A stretch of 64,000 bases of DNA from Sandaracinus amylolyticus (lineage in GTDB: Bacteria > Myxococcota_A > Polyangia > Polyangiales > Sandaracinaceae): assembly GCF_021631985.1 (NCBI RefSeq), contig NZ_CP070225.1, positions 3,658,001 to 3,722,000 of the forward strand, read 5' to 3'. Below, in pieces: positions 46,231-55,162 of this stretch (position 1 is the stretch's first letter; each line of letters opens with the position of its first letter). A program made the position numbers and the translations under genes. Below the pieces are notes generated by a model. It ran no database searches, had not been told where the DNA came from, and saw only the letters and a program-made list of their open reading frames with translations.

Positions 46231-47738
46231 CGTCCGGCCACGCGCCGCAGATAGTAGTGCACTCCGCGGCGCGGATGGGAGAAGCGAACTGCGAGCGCGT
46301 CGGTGGTGGTCGGCACGCGCACCTCACCCGCGAAGCGCATCTGGGCGTCGATCGCGAGCGGTGCGCCCTCGGCGCGCACCTCGAATCCGTCGAGCACCAC
46401 ACCGGCGACGCGCACGGCCTCACCGGGCGCGAGCGCGGCCGCGCGGCCCGGCTCGCGCAAGCTCGCTGCGGGTGCGGCATTGTCGAAGCGGATGCGCAGC
46501 GTCGTCTGCGGCGAGGCGCGCCCCGACGACGTGAACCAGAGCCGGTGCGTGCCCTCCGAGAGCTCGCCCGAGCGCAGCTCGACGCGCCCCGAGGCGGCGG
46601 CGACGGTGCGCTCGCGGCCGCTGCTCGCGACGTGGAGCAACGCGTTACCCGAGCCGCTTTCGCGCCAGCGCACCGTGAGGATCGGGAGCGCGTTCTGATA
46701 GAGCACGTCGTAGGTGCGGCCGTCGGTGTCGACGACGTTGCGCGGCGGGACCGGATCGAGGCGGCTGCTGCCGTCGTCGCGACGGACGGTGATCGTGCCG
46801 CCGCGCGGATCGCTGCCCTCGACACAGTCGATCGCGTAGCGCGCGCGTCCGGTGGGGATGGTGACCACCGCGCTGCCCTCGCCCGCGTACCGAACCGGAC
46901 GGCGGCCCGCGCGGATCGTGACGATCGCGCGACCGGGGCACGCCGCGCCGAAGTCGATGCGCACCGCGGTCGGCGCGGACGCGTCGTGGATCACCGGCGA
47001 CTCTCCCGCCGGGATCGAGACGTGCGCGCGCTCGGGCGAGGGCGTGACCTGCACACCGGGCGTGCTCGGATCGCTCGCCTCGGCCGCATCGTCCTCGGCG
47101 AGCGCGTCCTCCTCGACCTCGCCCGTTTCCTCGACCGGATCCTCCGCCGCGACCGCCTCGGTCGGCGTGGGCTCGACCGGCTCGGGCGGCGCGCCGAAGC
47201 TCGCGTCGTCCTCGAACACCACGCGTCCGACCGCGAGCACCACGGCATCGCCGGCCTCGGCGGTACGCGCGACGCCGTCCTCCTCGAACACCACGCGTCC
47301 CGCGATCACCTCGACGCGCGCCGAGTCGCCGGTGCGCGCGCGCACCCGTGCGCCTGCCTGCAGGGTGACCGAGCCGCGCTCGGTCTCGAACACGAGTTCG
47401 TCGGCGCTGTCGAGCTCGACCTCGCCGGTCTCGAGGCGCACCGCCGAGGGCGCCTCGGGCCGCTCCCCGAGGAAGCGCAACACGGTGCGCGGCTGCATGC
47501 GCACGCCACCGCGCGCGCCGACGCGCAGCTGCGCGGTCGACGCATCGCCGGTCCGCACCGCGTCGCCCAGCTCGAAGCGTTGCCCGACCGGCGCGGTCTC
47601 CCACGTGGTCACCGCCGCAGCGGTGCTGCGCTCGACCGTCCCGTCGCGCGCGAGCAGCTCGGCCACGCCGGCGCCGCTGCATCGATCACAAGCGAATAGC
47701 GCGAATGACGCGATCAACGCGGCGCACGCGCGCGACAC
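46227..47738 (-). CDS. Lipoprotein with FecR domain
   Basis: A 503-residue lipoprotein (signal RACAALIASFALFAC, lipid Cys near 17). A FecR-type region at about 40-150 shows RFELGDAVRTGDASTAQLR, VRLETGEVEL and VTLQAGARVRAR. An acidic Glu/Pro/Ala linker follows near 170-230, and then beta-rich repeats. FecR domains bind or relay signals across the periplasm. Its stop overlaps the kinase start (ATGA), so it may be the periplasmic partner of that kinase. The start is GTG 47738; TTG 47741 is an alternative. Confidence 0.8.
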   Translation of the reverse strand: MSRACAALIASFALFACDRCSGAGVAELLARDGTVERSTAAAVTTWETAPVGQRFELGDAVRTGDASTAQLRVGARGGVRMQPRTVLRFLGERPEAPSAVRLETGEVELDSADELVFETERGSVTLQAGARVRARTGDSARVEVIAGRVVFEEDGVARTAEAGDAVVLAVGRVVFEDDASFGAPPEPVEPTPTEAVAAEDPVEETGEVEEDALAEDDAAEASDPSTPGVQVTPSPERAHVSIPAGESPVIHDASAPTAVRIDFGAACPGRAIVTIRAGRRPVRYAGEGSAVVTIPTGRARYAIDCVEGSDPRGGTITVRRDDGSSRLDPVPPRNVVDTDGRTYDVLYQNALPILTVRWRESGSGNALLHVASSGRERTVAAASGRVELRSGELSEGTHRLWFTSSGRASPQTTLRIRFDNAAPAASLREPGRAAALAPGEAVRVAGVVLDGFEVRAEGAPLAIDAQMRFAGEVRVPTTTDALAVRFSHPRRGVHYYLRRVAGR

Positions 47739-47775
47739 CAACGCATTTCCCGGAGTCCTGCGCACGCGCCCGGGC

Positions 47776-48369
47776 TCAGTGGGCGGGCTCGGCCAGGAGG
47801 CGCTGCACGAGACCATCGAGACGCGCCATCGAGGCGCCATCGACGCCGACCACCACGTCTCGCACCTGCCCGTGTCGATCGATGACGACCATCATCGGGA
47901 TCGCTCGCACGCCGTACCGCGAGAGCGTGCCGCCCACGTCGCGCGCGACCGTGTAGCCCACAGGGTGCTCCGCGAGATGACCGCGCAGCGCGCCCTCGGA
48001 CTCCCGCGCGATCCCCAGGACCGTGAGCCCCGCGCCGTGATGACGGCGGTGCATGTCGTCGAGCGTCGGCATGATCGCGCGGCACGGACCGCACCACGTC
48101 GCCCAGAAATCGAGCACGATCACGCGCCCGCGCAGATCCTCGAGCGACACGCCGTCCTCGCCGCTCAGGCGCTGCGCCGCGATCGGCGGCGCCGCTTCGC
48201 CGAAGCGGAGCGGGCCCACGCCGCCGCCGCCCGACGCACCGCTGCGCTCGGTCGGCGCGGCCACCGCGCTCGGGGTGGACATCGCGATCGCACCGCACGC
48301 AGCGAGGACGACGAACGACAGGCGGAGGACGGCGATGGCGTGCGCCCGGGAGCGCGAGTGATTGACCAT
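47776..48369 (-). CDS. TlpA-like thiol-disulfide oxidoreductase
   Basis: A 197-residue thioredoxin-fold protein. VIVLDFWATWCGPCRAIMPTL has the CGPC active site, and VRAIPMMVVIDRHGQ carries the cis-Pro loop. The N-terminal LRLSFVVLAAC could be a lipobox, giving a lipid-anchored periplasmic thioredoxin for cytochrome or lipoprotein disulfides. ATG 48369 is chosen over ATG 48387, which lies almost in the divergent gene's promoter. It sits 37 bases upstream of the FecR lipoprotein gene and is likely co-transcribed. Confidence 0.88.
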   Translation of the reverse strand: MVNHSRSRAHAIAVLRLSFVVLAACGAIAMSTPSAVAAPTERSGASGGGGVGPLRFGEAAPPIAAQRLSGEDGVSLEDLRGRVIVLDFWATWCGPCRAIMPTLDDMHRRHHGAGLTVLGIARESEGALRGHLAEHPVGYTVARDVGGTLSRYGVRAIPMMVVIDRHGQVRDVVVGVDGASMARLDGLVQRLLAEPAH

Positions 48370-48408
48370 CGCGGGCGACTCTATCATGGACGCGCGCTCG
48401 GACGACCG

Positions 48409-49215
48409 ATGATGATCGAGCGCGTGGAGCCGATGCGCACCAACGGCGACGAGCGCCGCAAGCGGCACGAGGTGCTGCGCGAGGTTGCGCTCGTGTACGC
48501 GCTCGTGTGCGTGCTGACGTTCGGGCTCGGCGCGCTGCGCGCGCTCGCTCCGCTGCGCGACGTCGCGCACCTCGGCATCGCCGCGCTGTTCCTCGTGGTG
48601 CCGCTGTGGGCGGCGAGGCGCGAGCACGCAGGCGCACGGCGGCTCGGAATCGATCTCGCGGGGCTGCTCGAGGCGCCGCCCGACGAGCCCTCCACGCGCT
48701 CGCCCGGGCCCTTCGGGGTCTTCGATCTGGCGCGCGCGGTGCGCGACGCTGCGCCGTCGGGGCTGCGCGAGATCGGCGCGGCGCTCCTCGTCGCGCTCGT
48801 GATCTTCCCGCCCTTCGCGGTGGGATTCTACCTCTGGAACCAGCCGGGCCACGCGTTCGTGTGGAACCCGCCGCCCGATCTCGCGTCGTTCGCGCTCACC
48901 CAGATCGTGCTCGTCGGGCTGCCCGAAGAAGCGCTGTTCCGCGGCTACGTGCAGACGCGCCTGCACGACGTGTTTCCTCCGCGCACGACGATCCTCGGGG
49001 TGCGCGTCCACGTCGGCGTGCTCGTCGCGCAGGCCGCGCTGTTCGCCTTGGTGCATCTCGCGACGGAGCCCTACGTCGCCAAGCTCGCGGTCTTCTTCCC
49101 GGGGCTGCTCTTCGGGTGGATGCGCGCGTGGCGCGGAGGCATCGGAGCAGCGATCCTCTTCCACGCGATGAGCAACGTGCTCGCGGAGATCCTCGTACGA
49201 GGGTGGCTCGGATGA
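48409..49215 (+). CDS. CPBP-family intramembrane glutamic endopeptidase
   Basis: A 268-residue polytopic protein of the CAAX/CPBP (ABI) family. The catalytic EE motif is PEEALFRGYVQ, followed by conserved His in FALVHLA and the final FHAMSN motif, in the usual order. It resembles MrtC-type proteases of myxobacteria. ATG 48409 is used; 48412 and 48433 are alternatives. Its stop overlaps the next start (ATGA). The substrate is unknown. Confidence 0.88.
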   Translation: MMIERVEPMRTNGDERRKRHEVLREVALVYALVCVLTFGLGALRALAPLRDVAHLGIAALFLVVPLWAARREHAGARRLGIDLAGLLEAPPDEPSTRSPGPFGVFDLARAVRDAAPSGLREIGAALLVALVIFPPFAVGFYLWNQPGHAFVWNPPPDLASFALTQIVLVGLPEEALFRGYVQTRLHDVFPPRTTILGVRVHVGVLVAQAALFALVHLATEPYVAKLAVFFPGLLFGWMRAWRGGIGAAILFHAMSNVLAEILVRGWLG

Positions 49216-49868
49216 GCGGCGCGCGCGCGGCGTTCTTCGACATGGACAAGACGCTCGTGCGCGTGAACACGGGGCGTCTCTACGCGTCGTGGCGCTTCTC
49301 GCGCGGCGAGACGAGGTTCCGCGATCTGCTGCGCGTGAGCTGGTGGTCGCTCCAGTACACGCTCGGCGTCGTCGATGCGGACGCCGTGAGCCGGTACGCC
49401 GCGCGCACGCTCGCGGGCGTCGACGAGCGTGCGTTCGCGGACGAATGCCGCGCCTGGTACGCGAGCGCGGTGCGGCCCCACGTGACGGGGCGCGCGCGCA
49501 GCGAGGTCGAGCAGCGCCATCGTGATGGCTACGTCGTCGCGATCCTCACCGGCAGCTCGCCGTACGTCGCGGGCCCGCTCGCCGACGAGCTGGGGATCGA
49601 TCACGTGATCTCGAGCCGCCTCGTGGTGGAGAGCGGCTGCTTCACCGGCGATGTCGAGGCGCTCTGCTACGGCCCGGGCAAGGTCACGCGCGCGCTCGAG
49701 TGGGCGGCACGGCACGAGGTCGATCTCGCGGCGAGCGCGTTCTACACCGACAGCCTCAGCGACCTGCCGATGCTCGAGCGCGTCGGCGAGCCGCGCATCG
49801 TGAACCCCGACCCGCGCCTGCGCGCGCTCGCGAAGAGCCGCGGCTGGCCCATCGAGATCTGGACATGA
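49212..49868 (+). CDS. HAD-IB family phosphatase (SerB-like)
   Basis: A 218-residue HAD hydrolase. Motif I is FFDMDKTLV, motif II LTGSSPY, motif III includes GKVTRALEW, and motif IV YTDSLSDLPML. The IB subfamily includes phosphoserine phosphatase and phospholipid-like phosphatases; the substrate is not determined. It is coupled to genes on both sides by 4-base overlaps (CPBP protease and nadC). Confidence 0.9.
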   Translation: MSGARAAFFDMDKTLVRVNTGRLYASWRFSRGETRFRDLLRVSWWSLQYTLGVVDADAVSRYAARTLAGVDERAFADECRAWYASAVRPHVTGRARSEVEQRHRDGYVVAILTGSSPYVAGPLADELGIDHVISSRLVVESGCFTGDVEALCYGPGKVTRALEWAARHEVDLAASAFYTDSLSDLPMLERVGEPRIVNPDPRLRALAKSRGWPIEIWT

Positions 49869-50734
49869 AGAACGATCCGACTCCGCGCCCTTCCCCGCCT
49901 CCCGCGTTCGTCGTGCGCGACCTCGTCGAGCGCGCGCTCGCCGAAGACCTGGGGCGCGGCGACGTCACGACCCAGGCGTGCGTGCCCGTCGATCTCGAGG
50001 GCGCCGCCGCGCTCGTCGCGCGCGAGCCGCTGGTGCTCGCGGGCGCGTTCGTGTTCGAGCAGGTGTTCGCGACGGTCGATCCTCGCGTTCGGGTCGAGGT
50101 GCTCGCGCACGACGGAGCGCGCCTCTCGAAGGGCGCGGTCGCGGCGCGGGTGCGCGGCCCGGCGCAGTCGATCCTCGAGGGCGAGCGGGTCGCGCTCAAC
50201 TTCGTGCAGCGCATGAGCGGAGTCGCGACCAAGACGCGCAAGTTCGTCGACGCGCTGCCCGCGGGCAGCAAGACGCGCATCGCCGACACCCGCAAGACCA
50301 CGCCCGGGCTGCGCGCGCTCGAGCGCTACGCGGTGCGCTGCGGCGGGGGGCACAACCACCGCGACGATCTCTCGAGCGCGGTGCTCATCAAGGACAACCA
50401 CATCGCGGCGTGCGGCGGCGTGGGGATCGCGATCGAGCGGGCGCGCGCGTGGGCGCCCCACACCTCGCGCATCGAGTGCGAGGTCGATCGCATGGAGCAG
50501 CTGCGCGAGGCGATCGAGGCGCGCGCCGACATCGTGCTGCTCGACAACTTCGACGATGCGACGCTCGCGGAGGCGGTCGCGTTCGTCGCGGGGCGCGCGA
50601 TCCTCGAGGTCTCGGGCGGCGTGACGCTCGAGCGCATCCCGAAGATCGCGGCGGCGGGCATCGACGTGATCTCGGCGGGCGGGCTGACGCACTCGGCGGC
50701 CGCGGTCGATCTCGCGCTCGACTGGGAGAGCTGA
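49865..50734 (+). CDS. nadC: Quinolinate phosphoribosyltransferase (nicotinate-nucleotide pyrophosphorylase)
   Basis: A 289-residue enzyme that converts quinolinate and PRPP to nicotinate mononucleotide in NAD synthesis. Clear blocks are AEDLGRGDVTTQA, RIADTRKTTPGLRALERYAV, CGGGHNHRDDLSS, IKDNHIA, VLLDNFDDATL and ISAGGLTHSA. Length is normal. ATG 49865 overlaps the previous stop. nadA and nadB are not in the window. Confidence 0.97.
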   Translation: MKNDPTPRPSPPPAFVVRDLVERALAEDLGRGDVTTQACVPVDLEGAAALVAREPLVLAGAFVFEQVFATVDPRVRVEVLAHDGARLSKGAVAARVRGPAQSILEGERVALNFVQRMSGVATKTRKFVDALPAGSKTRIADTRKTTPGLRALERYAVRCGGGHNHRDDLSSAVLIKDNHIAACGGVGIAIERARAWAPHTSRIECEVDRMEQLREAIEARADIVLLDNFDDATLAEAVAFVAGRAILEVSGGVTLERIPKIAAAGIDVISAGGLTHSAAAVDLALDWES

Positions 50735-50758
50735 GCGCTTCGATAAGTGCTTCACGAA

Positions 50759-51547
50759 ATGCAGGACCTCGATCCCGAACGCATTCGCTCGCTGCTCACG
50801 ACGCGCGCCTACGGGCGCTCGCTCGACGTGCGCGAGAGCACGGCCTCGACCAACGACGACGCGCGCGAGGCGGCCCGCGCGGGCGCGGCGCGCGGGCACG
50901 TGGTGGTGGCCGACGCGCAGTCGCGGGGGCGCGGTGCGCACGGGCGCGTGTGGTCGTCGCCGTCGGGGACGGATCTGTACCTGTCGATCGTGGAGCGAGT
51001 GACGCTCTCGCCCGAGCGGGTGGCGCCGCTGACGCTCGCGGTGGGGCTCGGGGTCGCGGACGCGGTGCGGGCGCTCGCACCGGCGCTCGAGCCGCGGGTG
51101 AAGTGGCCGAACGACGTGTGGATCGGGCGGCGCAAGACGGCCGGCGTGCTGGTCGAGGCGAGCTCGATCGGCGCGCGCATGGACGCGATCGTGATCGGCG
51201 TCGGGCTCGGGGTGAATCGGCTCGCGTGGCACGAGGAGCTCGCGAGCAGCGCGACCTCGGTGCTCCACGCGTCGCGCGAGCTGGATGCGGTGTGCGCGGA
51301 GCTCGATCGTGCGAGCGCGCTGGCGACGTTGCTGGGCGCTATCGAGGCGTGGGTCGATCGGTTCGTCGCCGAGGGCCCTGCGCCCGTGGTGCGCGCGCTC
51401 GAGGAACGCCTCGCGCTGCGCGGCGAGCGTGTGCGGTGTGACGACGTGGAAGGCGTGCTGGTCGGGGTCGAATCGAGCGGTGCGCTCCGGCTCGAGACGT
51501 CGAGCGGTCCGCGCTCGATGATCTCGGGGACGTTGCGGCCGCTCTGA
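50759..51547 (+). CDS. birA: Biotin--[acetyl-CoA-carboxylase] ligase, no HTH domain
   Basis: A 262-residue monofunctional biotin-protein ligase. Motifs are SRGRGAHGRVWSSPSG (biotin/ATP loop) and VKWPNDVWIGRRKTAGVLVE, with a C-terminal SH3-like domain. The DNA-binding domain of Escherichia coli BirA is absent. ATG 50759 is preferred to GTG 50747. It is likely transcribed with nadC, 24 bases after its stop. The accB substrate is encoded at 63422. Confidence 0.93.
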   Translation: MQDLDPERIRSLLTTRAYGRSLDVRESTASTNDDAREAARAGAARGHVVVADAQSRGRGAHGRVWSSPSGTDLYLSIVERVTLSPERVAPLTLAVGLGVADAVRALAPALEPRVKWPNDVWIGRRKTAGVLVEASSIGARMDAIVIGVGLGVNRLAWHEELASSATSVLHASRELDAVCAELDRASALATLLGAIEAWVDRFVAEGPAPVVRALEERLALRGERVRCDDVEGVLVGVESSGALRLETSSGPRSMISGTLRPL

Positions 51548-51550
51548 GCG

Positions 51551-52774
51551 TCACATCGGGATCGCGGGCTCGTTCTCGATGCCGAGGACGTGGGCACGCG
51601 CCTCGGCGAGGACGAAGATCGAGCCGGCGACGATCACGAGGCCGCTCTGCCCGGCGCGAGCGCGGGCGCGATCGACGCCCGATGCGATCGTCGGGGCGCT
51701 CTGGGTATGCGCGTGCTGCGCGATGACCTCGGGACGCTCGGCGCGCGGCATGTCGGGCGCGACCGCGATGATGTGATCGACCTGCGGGCGGAGGATGTCG
51801 AGCATCTCGCGCCACGGCTTGTCCGCCATCGCGCCGAGGACGAGCACGCGCGGCCCGGTGCGCGGCAGCGATGCGAGGTGGGCGGCGAGGGCGCGGCACC
51901 CGTGGGGGTTGTGGGCGGCGTCGACGATCACGGAGGGAGAGCCGTCGAGCGTCTCGAGCCGGCCGGGCCAGTGCGCGGTGCGGAGGCCTTCGCGGACAGC
52001 GTGGTCGTCGATGTGGAGGCCGCGGGCGCGGAGGACGTCGACGAGTGTGAGGACGACCGCGAGGTTGGCGCGCTGGAATGCGCCGGGGAGAGGCGGTTCT
52101 TGGGAAAGATCGCGTGTGGCGGGCACGATTGGCGCACCCACGTTCGATGCGTGGGCCTCGATCGCGTGCCGGGCATCCTCGTCGACGGGTCCGAGGACGA
52201 GGGGGACGCCGGGCTTCGCGATGCCCGCTTTCTCGCGCGCGATCTCGGCGATCGTGGAGCCGAGATACTGCTGGTGATCCAGCGCGATTGAGGTGATCGC
52301 GGTCGCGAGCGGTGCGTCGATGACGTTGGTGGCGTCGAGACGCCCGCCGAGGCCGACCTCGAGCACCACGACGTCGCAGGCGGCGTCGCGGAAGGTCTCG
52401 AGCGCGATCAGTGTGGTGACCTCGAAAAACGTCAGCTGCGGTGCGTCGGGAGCGTCGACCGTGGTTCGAATCGACGAGGCACGACGCGCGACCTCGTCCT
52501 TCGACACGGACCGACCGTCGACGCGAATACGTTCCCGGAACGAGTGCAGATGCGGGGACGTATAGAGCCCGGTACGCAGCCCCGACGCGCGCAGCACGCC
52601 CTCGAGCATCGCGCACACGCTGCCCTTCCCGTTCGTGCCCGCGACGTGGACGACACGCAGCCCGCGATGGGGATCGCCCCGCAGCGCGAGCGCCGCGTGC
52701 ATGCGATCGAGCTCGAGCCGGATCCCGCGCGGCTGCAGCGCGTAGAGCCAGCGCAGGGACTCTTCGTAGGTCAC
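51551..52774 (-). CDS. folC: Folylpolyglutamate / dihydrofolate synthase
   Basis: A 407-residue Mur-ligase-family enzyme. The P-loop is VAGTNGKGSV, LEVGLGGRLDATNVI holds the folate site, and VDAAHNPHG is the C-terminal family motif. It adds glutamate to folates. GTG 52774 starts four bases after the accD stop, so accD-folC form a two-gene operon, as in many proteobacteria. It is convergent with birA (three bases between stops). Confidence 0.95.
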   Translation of the reverse strand: MTYEESLRWLYALQPRGIRLELDRMHAALALRGDPHRGLRVVHVAGTNGKGSVCAMLEGVLRASGLRTGLYTSPHLHSFRERIRVDGRSVSKDEVARRASSIRTTVDAPDAPQLTFFEVTTLIALETFRDAACDVVVLEVGLGGRLDATNVIDAPLATAITSIALDHQQYLGSTIAEIAREKAGIAKPGVPLVLGPVDEDARHAIEAHASNVGAPIVPATRDLSQEPPLPGAFQRANLAVVLTLVDVLRARGLHIDDHAVREGLRTAHWPGRLETLDGSPSVIVDAAHNPHGCRALAAHLASLPRTGPRVLVLGAMADKPWREMLDILRPQVDHIIAVAPDMPRAERPEVIAQHAHTQSAPTIASGVDRARARAGQSGLVIVAGSIFVLAEARAHVLGIENEPAIPM

Positions 52775-52778
52775 GCGC

Positions 52779-53618
52779 TCAGCCGACGAGGTGGCCGAGC
52801 ACGCGCGCGATCGTCGCGCGCATCTCGCGACGCTGCGCGATCACGTCGATCATGCCGTGATCGAGCAGGAACTCCGAGCGCTGGAACCCCTCGGGAAGCT
52901 TCTGGCGGATCGTGTTCTCGATCACGCGCGGCCCCGCGAAGCCGATCAGCGCGCGCGGCTCCGCGATGTTCACGTCACCGAGGAGCGCGAAGCTCGCGGC
53001 GACGCCGCCGGTCGTCGGATGCAGGAGCACGCTGACGAAGGGCATGCCGGCCTCGCGCACGCGACCGAGCGCGGAGACCGTCTTCGCCATCTGCATCAGC
53101 GAGAGCACGCCCTCCTGCATGCGCGCGCCGCCCGAGCTCGAGAGCAGGATCGCGGGCTGCTTCCGCTCGGCAGCGCGCTCGAACATGCGCGCGATCTTCT
53201 CGCCGACGACCGAGCCCATCGAGCCGCCCATGAAGCGGAAGACGAACGCGCCGATCTGGACGCCGCGCCCTTCGACCGTGCCGCTGCCGACCATCATCGC
53301 GTCGTCGACGCCGGTCTTCTTGCGGGTCGCGCGGACGCGATCGGGGTACGGCTTGCTGTCGTTGAACGCGAGCGGATCGCCGGAGACGAGGCCGATGTCG
53401 TGCTCCTCGAACGAACCCGGGTCGAGGAGGAGCTCCACCCACGACTCCGCGCTCATCGGGTAGTGGTGGTTGCACTCCGGGCAGACCTCGAGGTTCTCGG
53501 TGAACTCCTCGGCCTTGAGCGTCGCGCCGCACGATTCGCAGCGGCGAAACACACCTCGGCCGATCGTCTTCTTCTCCGAGGCGTCGATCGTCGCGCGGTT
53601 CTTGGTGAACCAGGCCAT
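52779..53618 (-). CDS. accD: Acetyl-CoA carboxylase carboxyltransferase beta subunit
   Basis: A 279-residue carboxyltransferase subunit. A zinc ribbon has four Cys (C27, C30, C46, C49). The carboxyltransferase domain shows GGSMGSVVGEKI, ILLSSSGGARMQEG and TTGGVAASFA. It works with AccA, AccB and AccC to form malonyl-CoA. ATG 53618 fits the family start. It is cotranscribed with folC and divergent from the thioesterase gene. Confidence 0.97.
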   Translation of the reverse strand: MAWFTKNRATIDASEKKTIGRGVFRRCESCGATLKAEEFTENLEVCPECNHHYPMSAESWVELLLDPGSFEEHDIGLVSGDPLAFNDSKPYPDRVRATRKKTGVDDAMMVGSGTVEGRGVQIGAFVFRFMGGSMGSVVGEKIARMFERAAERKQPAILLSSSGGARMQEGVLSLMQMAKTVSALGRVREAGMPFVSVLLHPTTGGVAASFALLGDVNIAEPRALIGFAGPRVIENTIRQKLPEGFQRSEFLLDHGMIDVIAQRREMRATIARVLGHLVG

Positions 53619-53684
53619 GCGAGGGGGCGGGGATAACACGAGGGCGCTCGCTCGGAAAGGCGGCGCGTCGTAACACATCGCGTC

Positions 53685-54119
53685 ATGCCGATCAGCGCGC
53701 CCTTCCGTTCCACCCAGCGCGTCTACTTCGACGATCTCGATGCGCTGAACATCCTGCACAACGTGCGTTTCCTGCTGTTCATGGAGCGCGCGCGCGGGGA
53801 GCTGTTCCAAGCGCTCGGGTTCCGCTGGGAGGACGATTTCGAGAAGAACCCGGACAAGTTCCACGTCGTGGCGGCCCACGAGATCCAATATCTGGCGCCG
53901 GTTCGCGGTGAGGGGGATCTCACGGTGGAGCTGCTGCCGGTGAAGCTCGGGACGTCGAGCCTGGTGATCGACGCGAAGGTCCGCGCGGTGCACGGATCGA
54001 CGGTGCACGCGGAGGGGCACACGCGGCTCGTGCGGCTGGATCCGACGACGTTCAAGCCGTGCCCGTGGAGCGACCGGTTTCGTGCGGCATTCGAGCCGCT
54101 GCTCGCGCCGAAGGGCTGA
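53685..54119 (+). CDS. Hotdog-fold acyl-CoA thioesterase
   Basis: A 144-residue thioesterase of the 4-hydroxybenzoyl-CoA/YbgC type. QRVYFDDLDALNILHNVRFLLFMERA carries the DxxxxxHxxxxxxxxE active-site layout. The substrate is unknown: a short or aromatic acyl-CoA. ATG 53685 starts 66 bases from the divergent accD start. The stop lies eight bases from a convergent transposase gene. Confidence 0.88.
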   Translation: MPISAPFRSTQRVYFDDLDALNILHNVRFLLFMERARGELFQALGFRWEDDFEKNPDKFHVVAAHEIQYLAPVRGEGDLTVELLPVKLGTSSLVIDAKVRAVHGSTVHAEGHTRLVRLDPTTFKPCPWSDRFRAAFEPLLAPKG

Positions 54120-54127
54120 TTCGGGGA

Positions 54128-55060
54128 TCAAGCGGCGGCGATGAAAGCCGCGTGTTGCTCGCGCATCAGCCAGGTGCCCGCTGGGAACGGAACGTCGCGT
54201 CGTCGTGTGCGCCACGCGTCGAACGCGAACCGATACGCGAGCCGAAATGCGCGCACGCGCTCTGCCGACTCGATTCGCGCGTCGTGATTGCCTCGCCCGA
54301 CCGCGAACGTCGGATTTCGGCCGCGGATCGGCTCCCACGAATGTGCCCGGCGGTACGGCGAGAGCTTCTCGCAGCGGTCGCGGCCGACGAACGTTCCACC
54401 GCGTGCTCGGACGCTCGCGCGTGCAGCCGACTCCAGTGCTGCGACTTCTCGGGCGATGACGTCTCGGAAGTCGTCGTCCGCCATTCCGAGATCGCGCGCC
54501 GCACATGGCATCTCGAGGCGGAGCTGGACGCAGGGCGGCCAGTTGTCGTCGTCGGCCGCGAAATACTCGGCGGGACGCTCGATGCTCCAGGTCGCCGTGC
54601 CGATCTCGTCGGGCCGCGTCGTGACGCCGGGCCAGTCCTTCGCGCGCGAGACGAGCATCGCAGCGACCGGGTTCGCGATCGCGTACGCGATCTTCTCCGC
54701 GACTGCGTGAGGCGTGCGGAGCTCGACGACGCTCGTCGGCTCGTGATCCCAGATCGCGCCTTCCCACTTGCGCAGCACCTTCGTCGCGAGAGCGACGTGC
54801 CGGTGCAGGTAGTGGATGAACCGCGGCAGACAGCCTTCGGGATCCGAGACGACGAGGTGCTCGTGCGTGCTCATCAGCACCGCTGCGTGGATCCGGACTC
54901 CCGTGCGCTGCGCAGCGACCGCGAGCGCGTAGCGGAAGATGCGGTTCATGCGCGGGTCGGGCGCGAAGAGGTGATGGCGGCGCAGCGTGCGGCGGGTGAC
55001 GAGATAGATGCCGCCAGGCTCGATGAGGCGTGGTTGGGTCACGAGCGCGGCGCAGCGCAT
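54128..55060 (-). CDS. IS200/REP-associated-type transposase (single)
   Basis: A 310-residue single-strand transposase-like protein. The HUH pair sits in VLMSTHEHLVVSD, and the catalytic Tyr is probably in FIHYLHRHVAL, about 25 residues later. The body QPRLIEPGGIYLVTRRTLRRHHLF is typical of the Y1/REP transposase family. The start is uncertain: ATG 55060, ATG 55135 (adds 25 residues) and GTG 55042 are in frame. I saw no second transposase, terminal repeats or target duplication, so it may be a domesticated, REP-linked or relic copy. The frame is intact. Confidence 0.78.
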   Translation of the reverse strand: MRCAALVTQPRLIEPGGIYLVTRRTLRRHHLFAPDPRMNRIFRYALAVAAQRTGVRIHAAVLMSTHEHLVVSDPEGCLPRFIHYLHRHVALATKVLRKWEGAIWDHEPTSVVELRTPHAVAEKIAYAIANPVAAMLVSRAKDWPGVTTRPDEIGTATWSIERPAEYFAADDDNWPPCVQLRLEMPCAARDLGMADDDFRDVIAREVAALESAARASVRARGGTFVGRDRCEKLSPYRRAHSWEPIRGRNPTFAVGRGNHDARIESAERVRAFRLAYRFAFDAWRTRRRDVPFPAGTWLMREQHAAFIAAA

Positions 55061-55162
55061 CCCGCGTGCCGGCCATCGGGGGCCTGAATGCCTGAAAGAA
55101 CGCAACGTGGGTCGGCGATGTGACGGCGGGAACATGGCGGACCGCCACCCCGACGCGACCCC

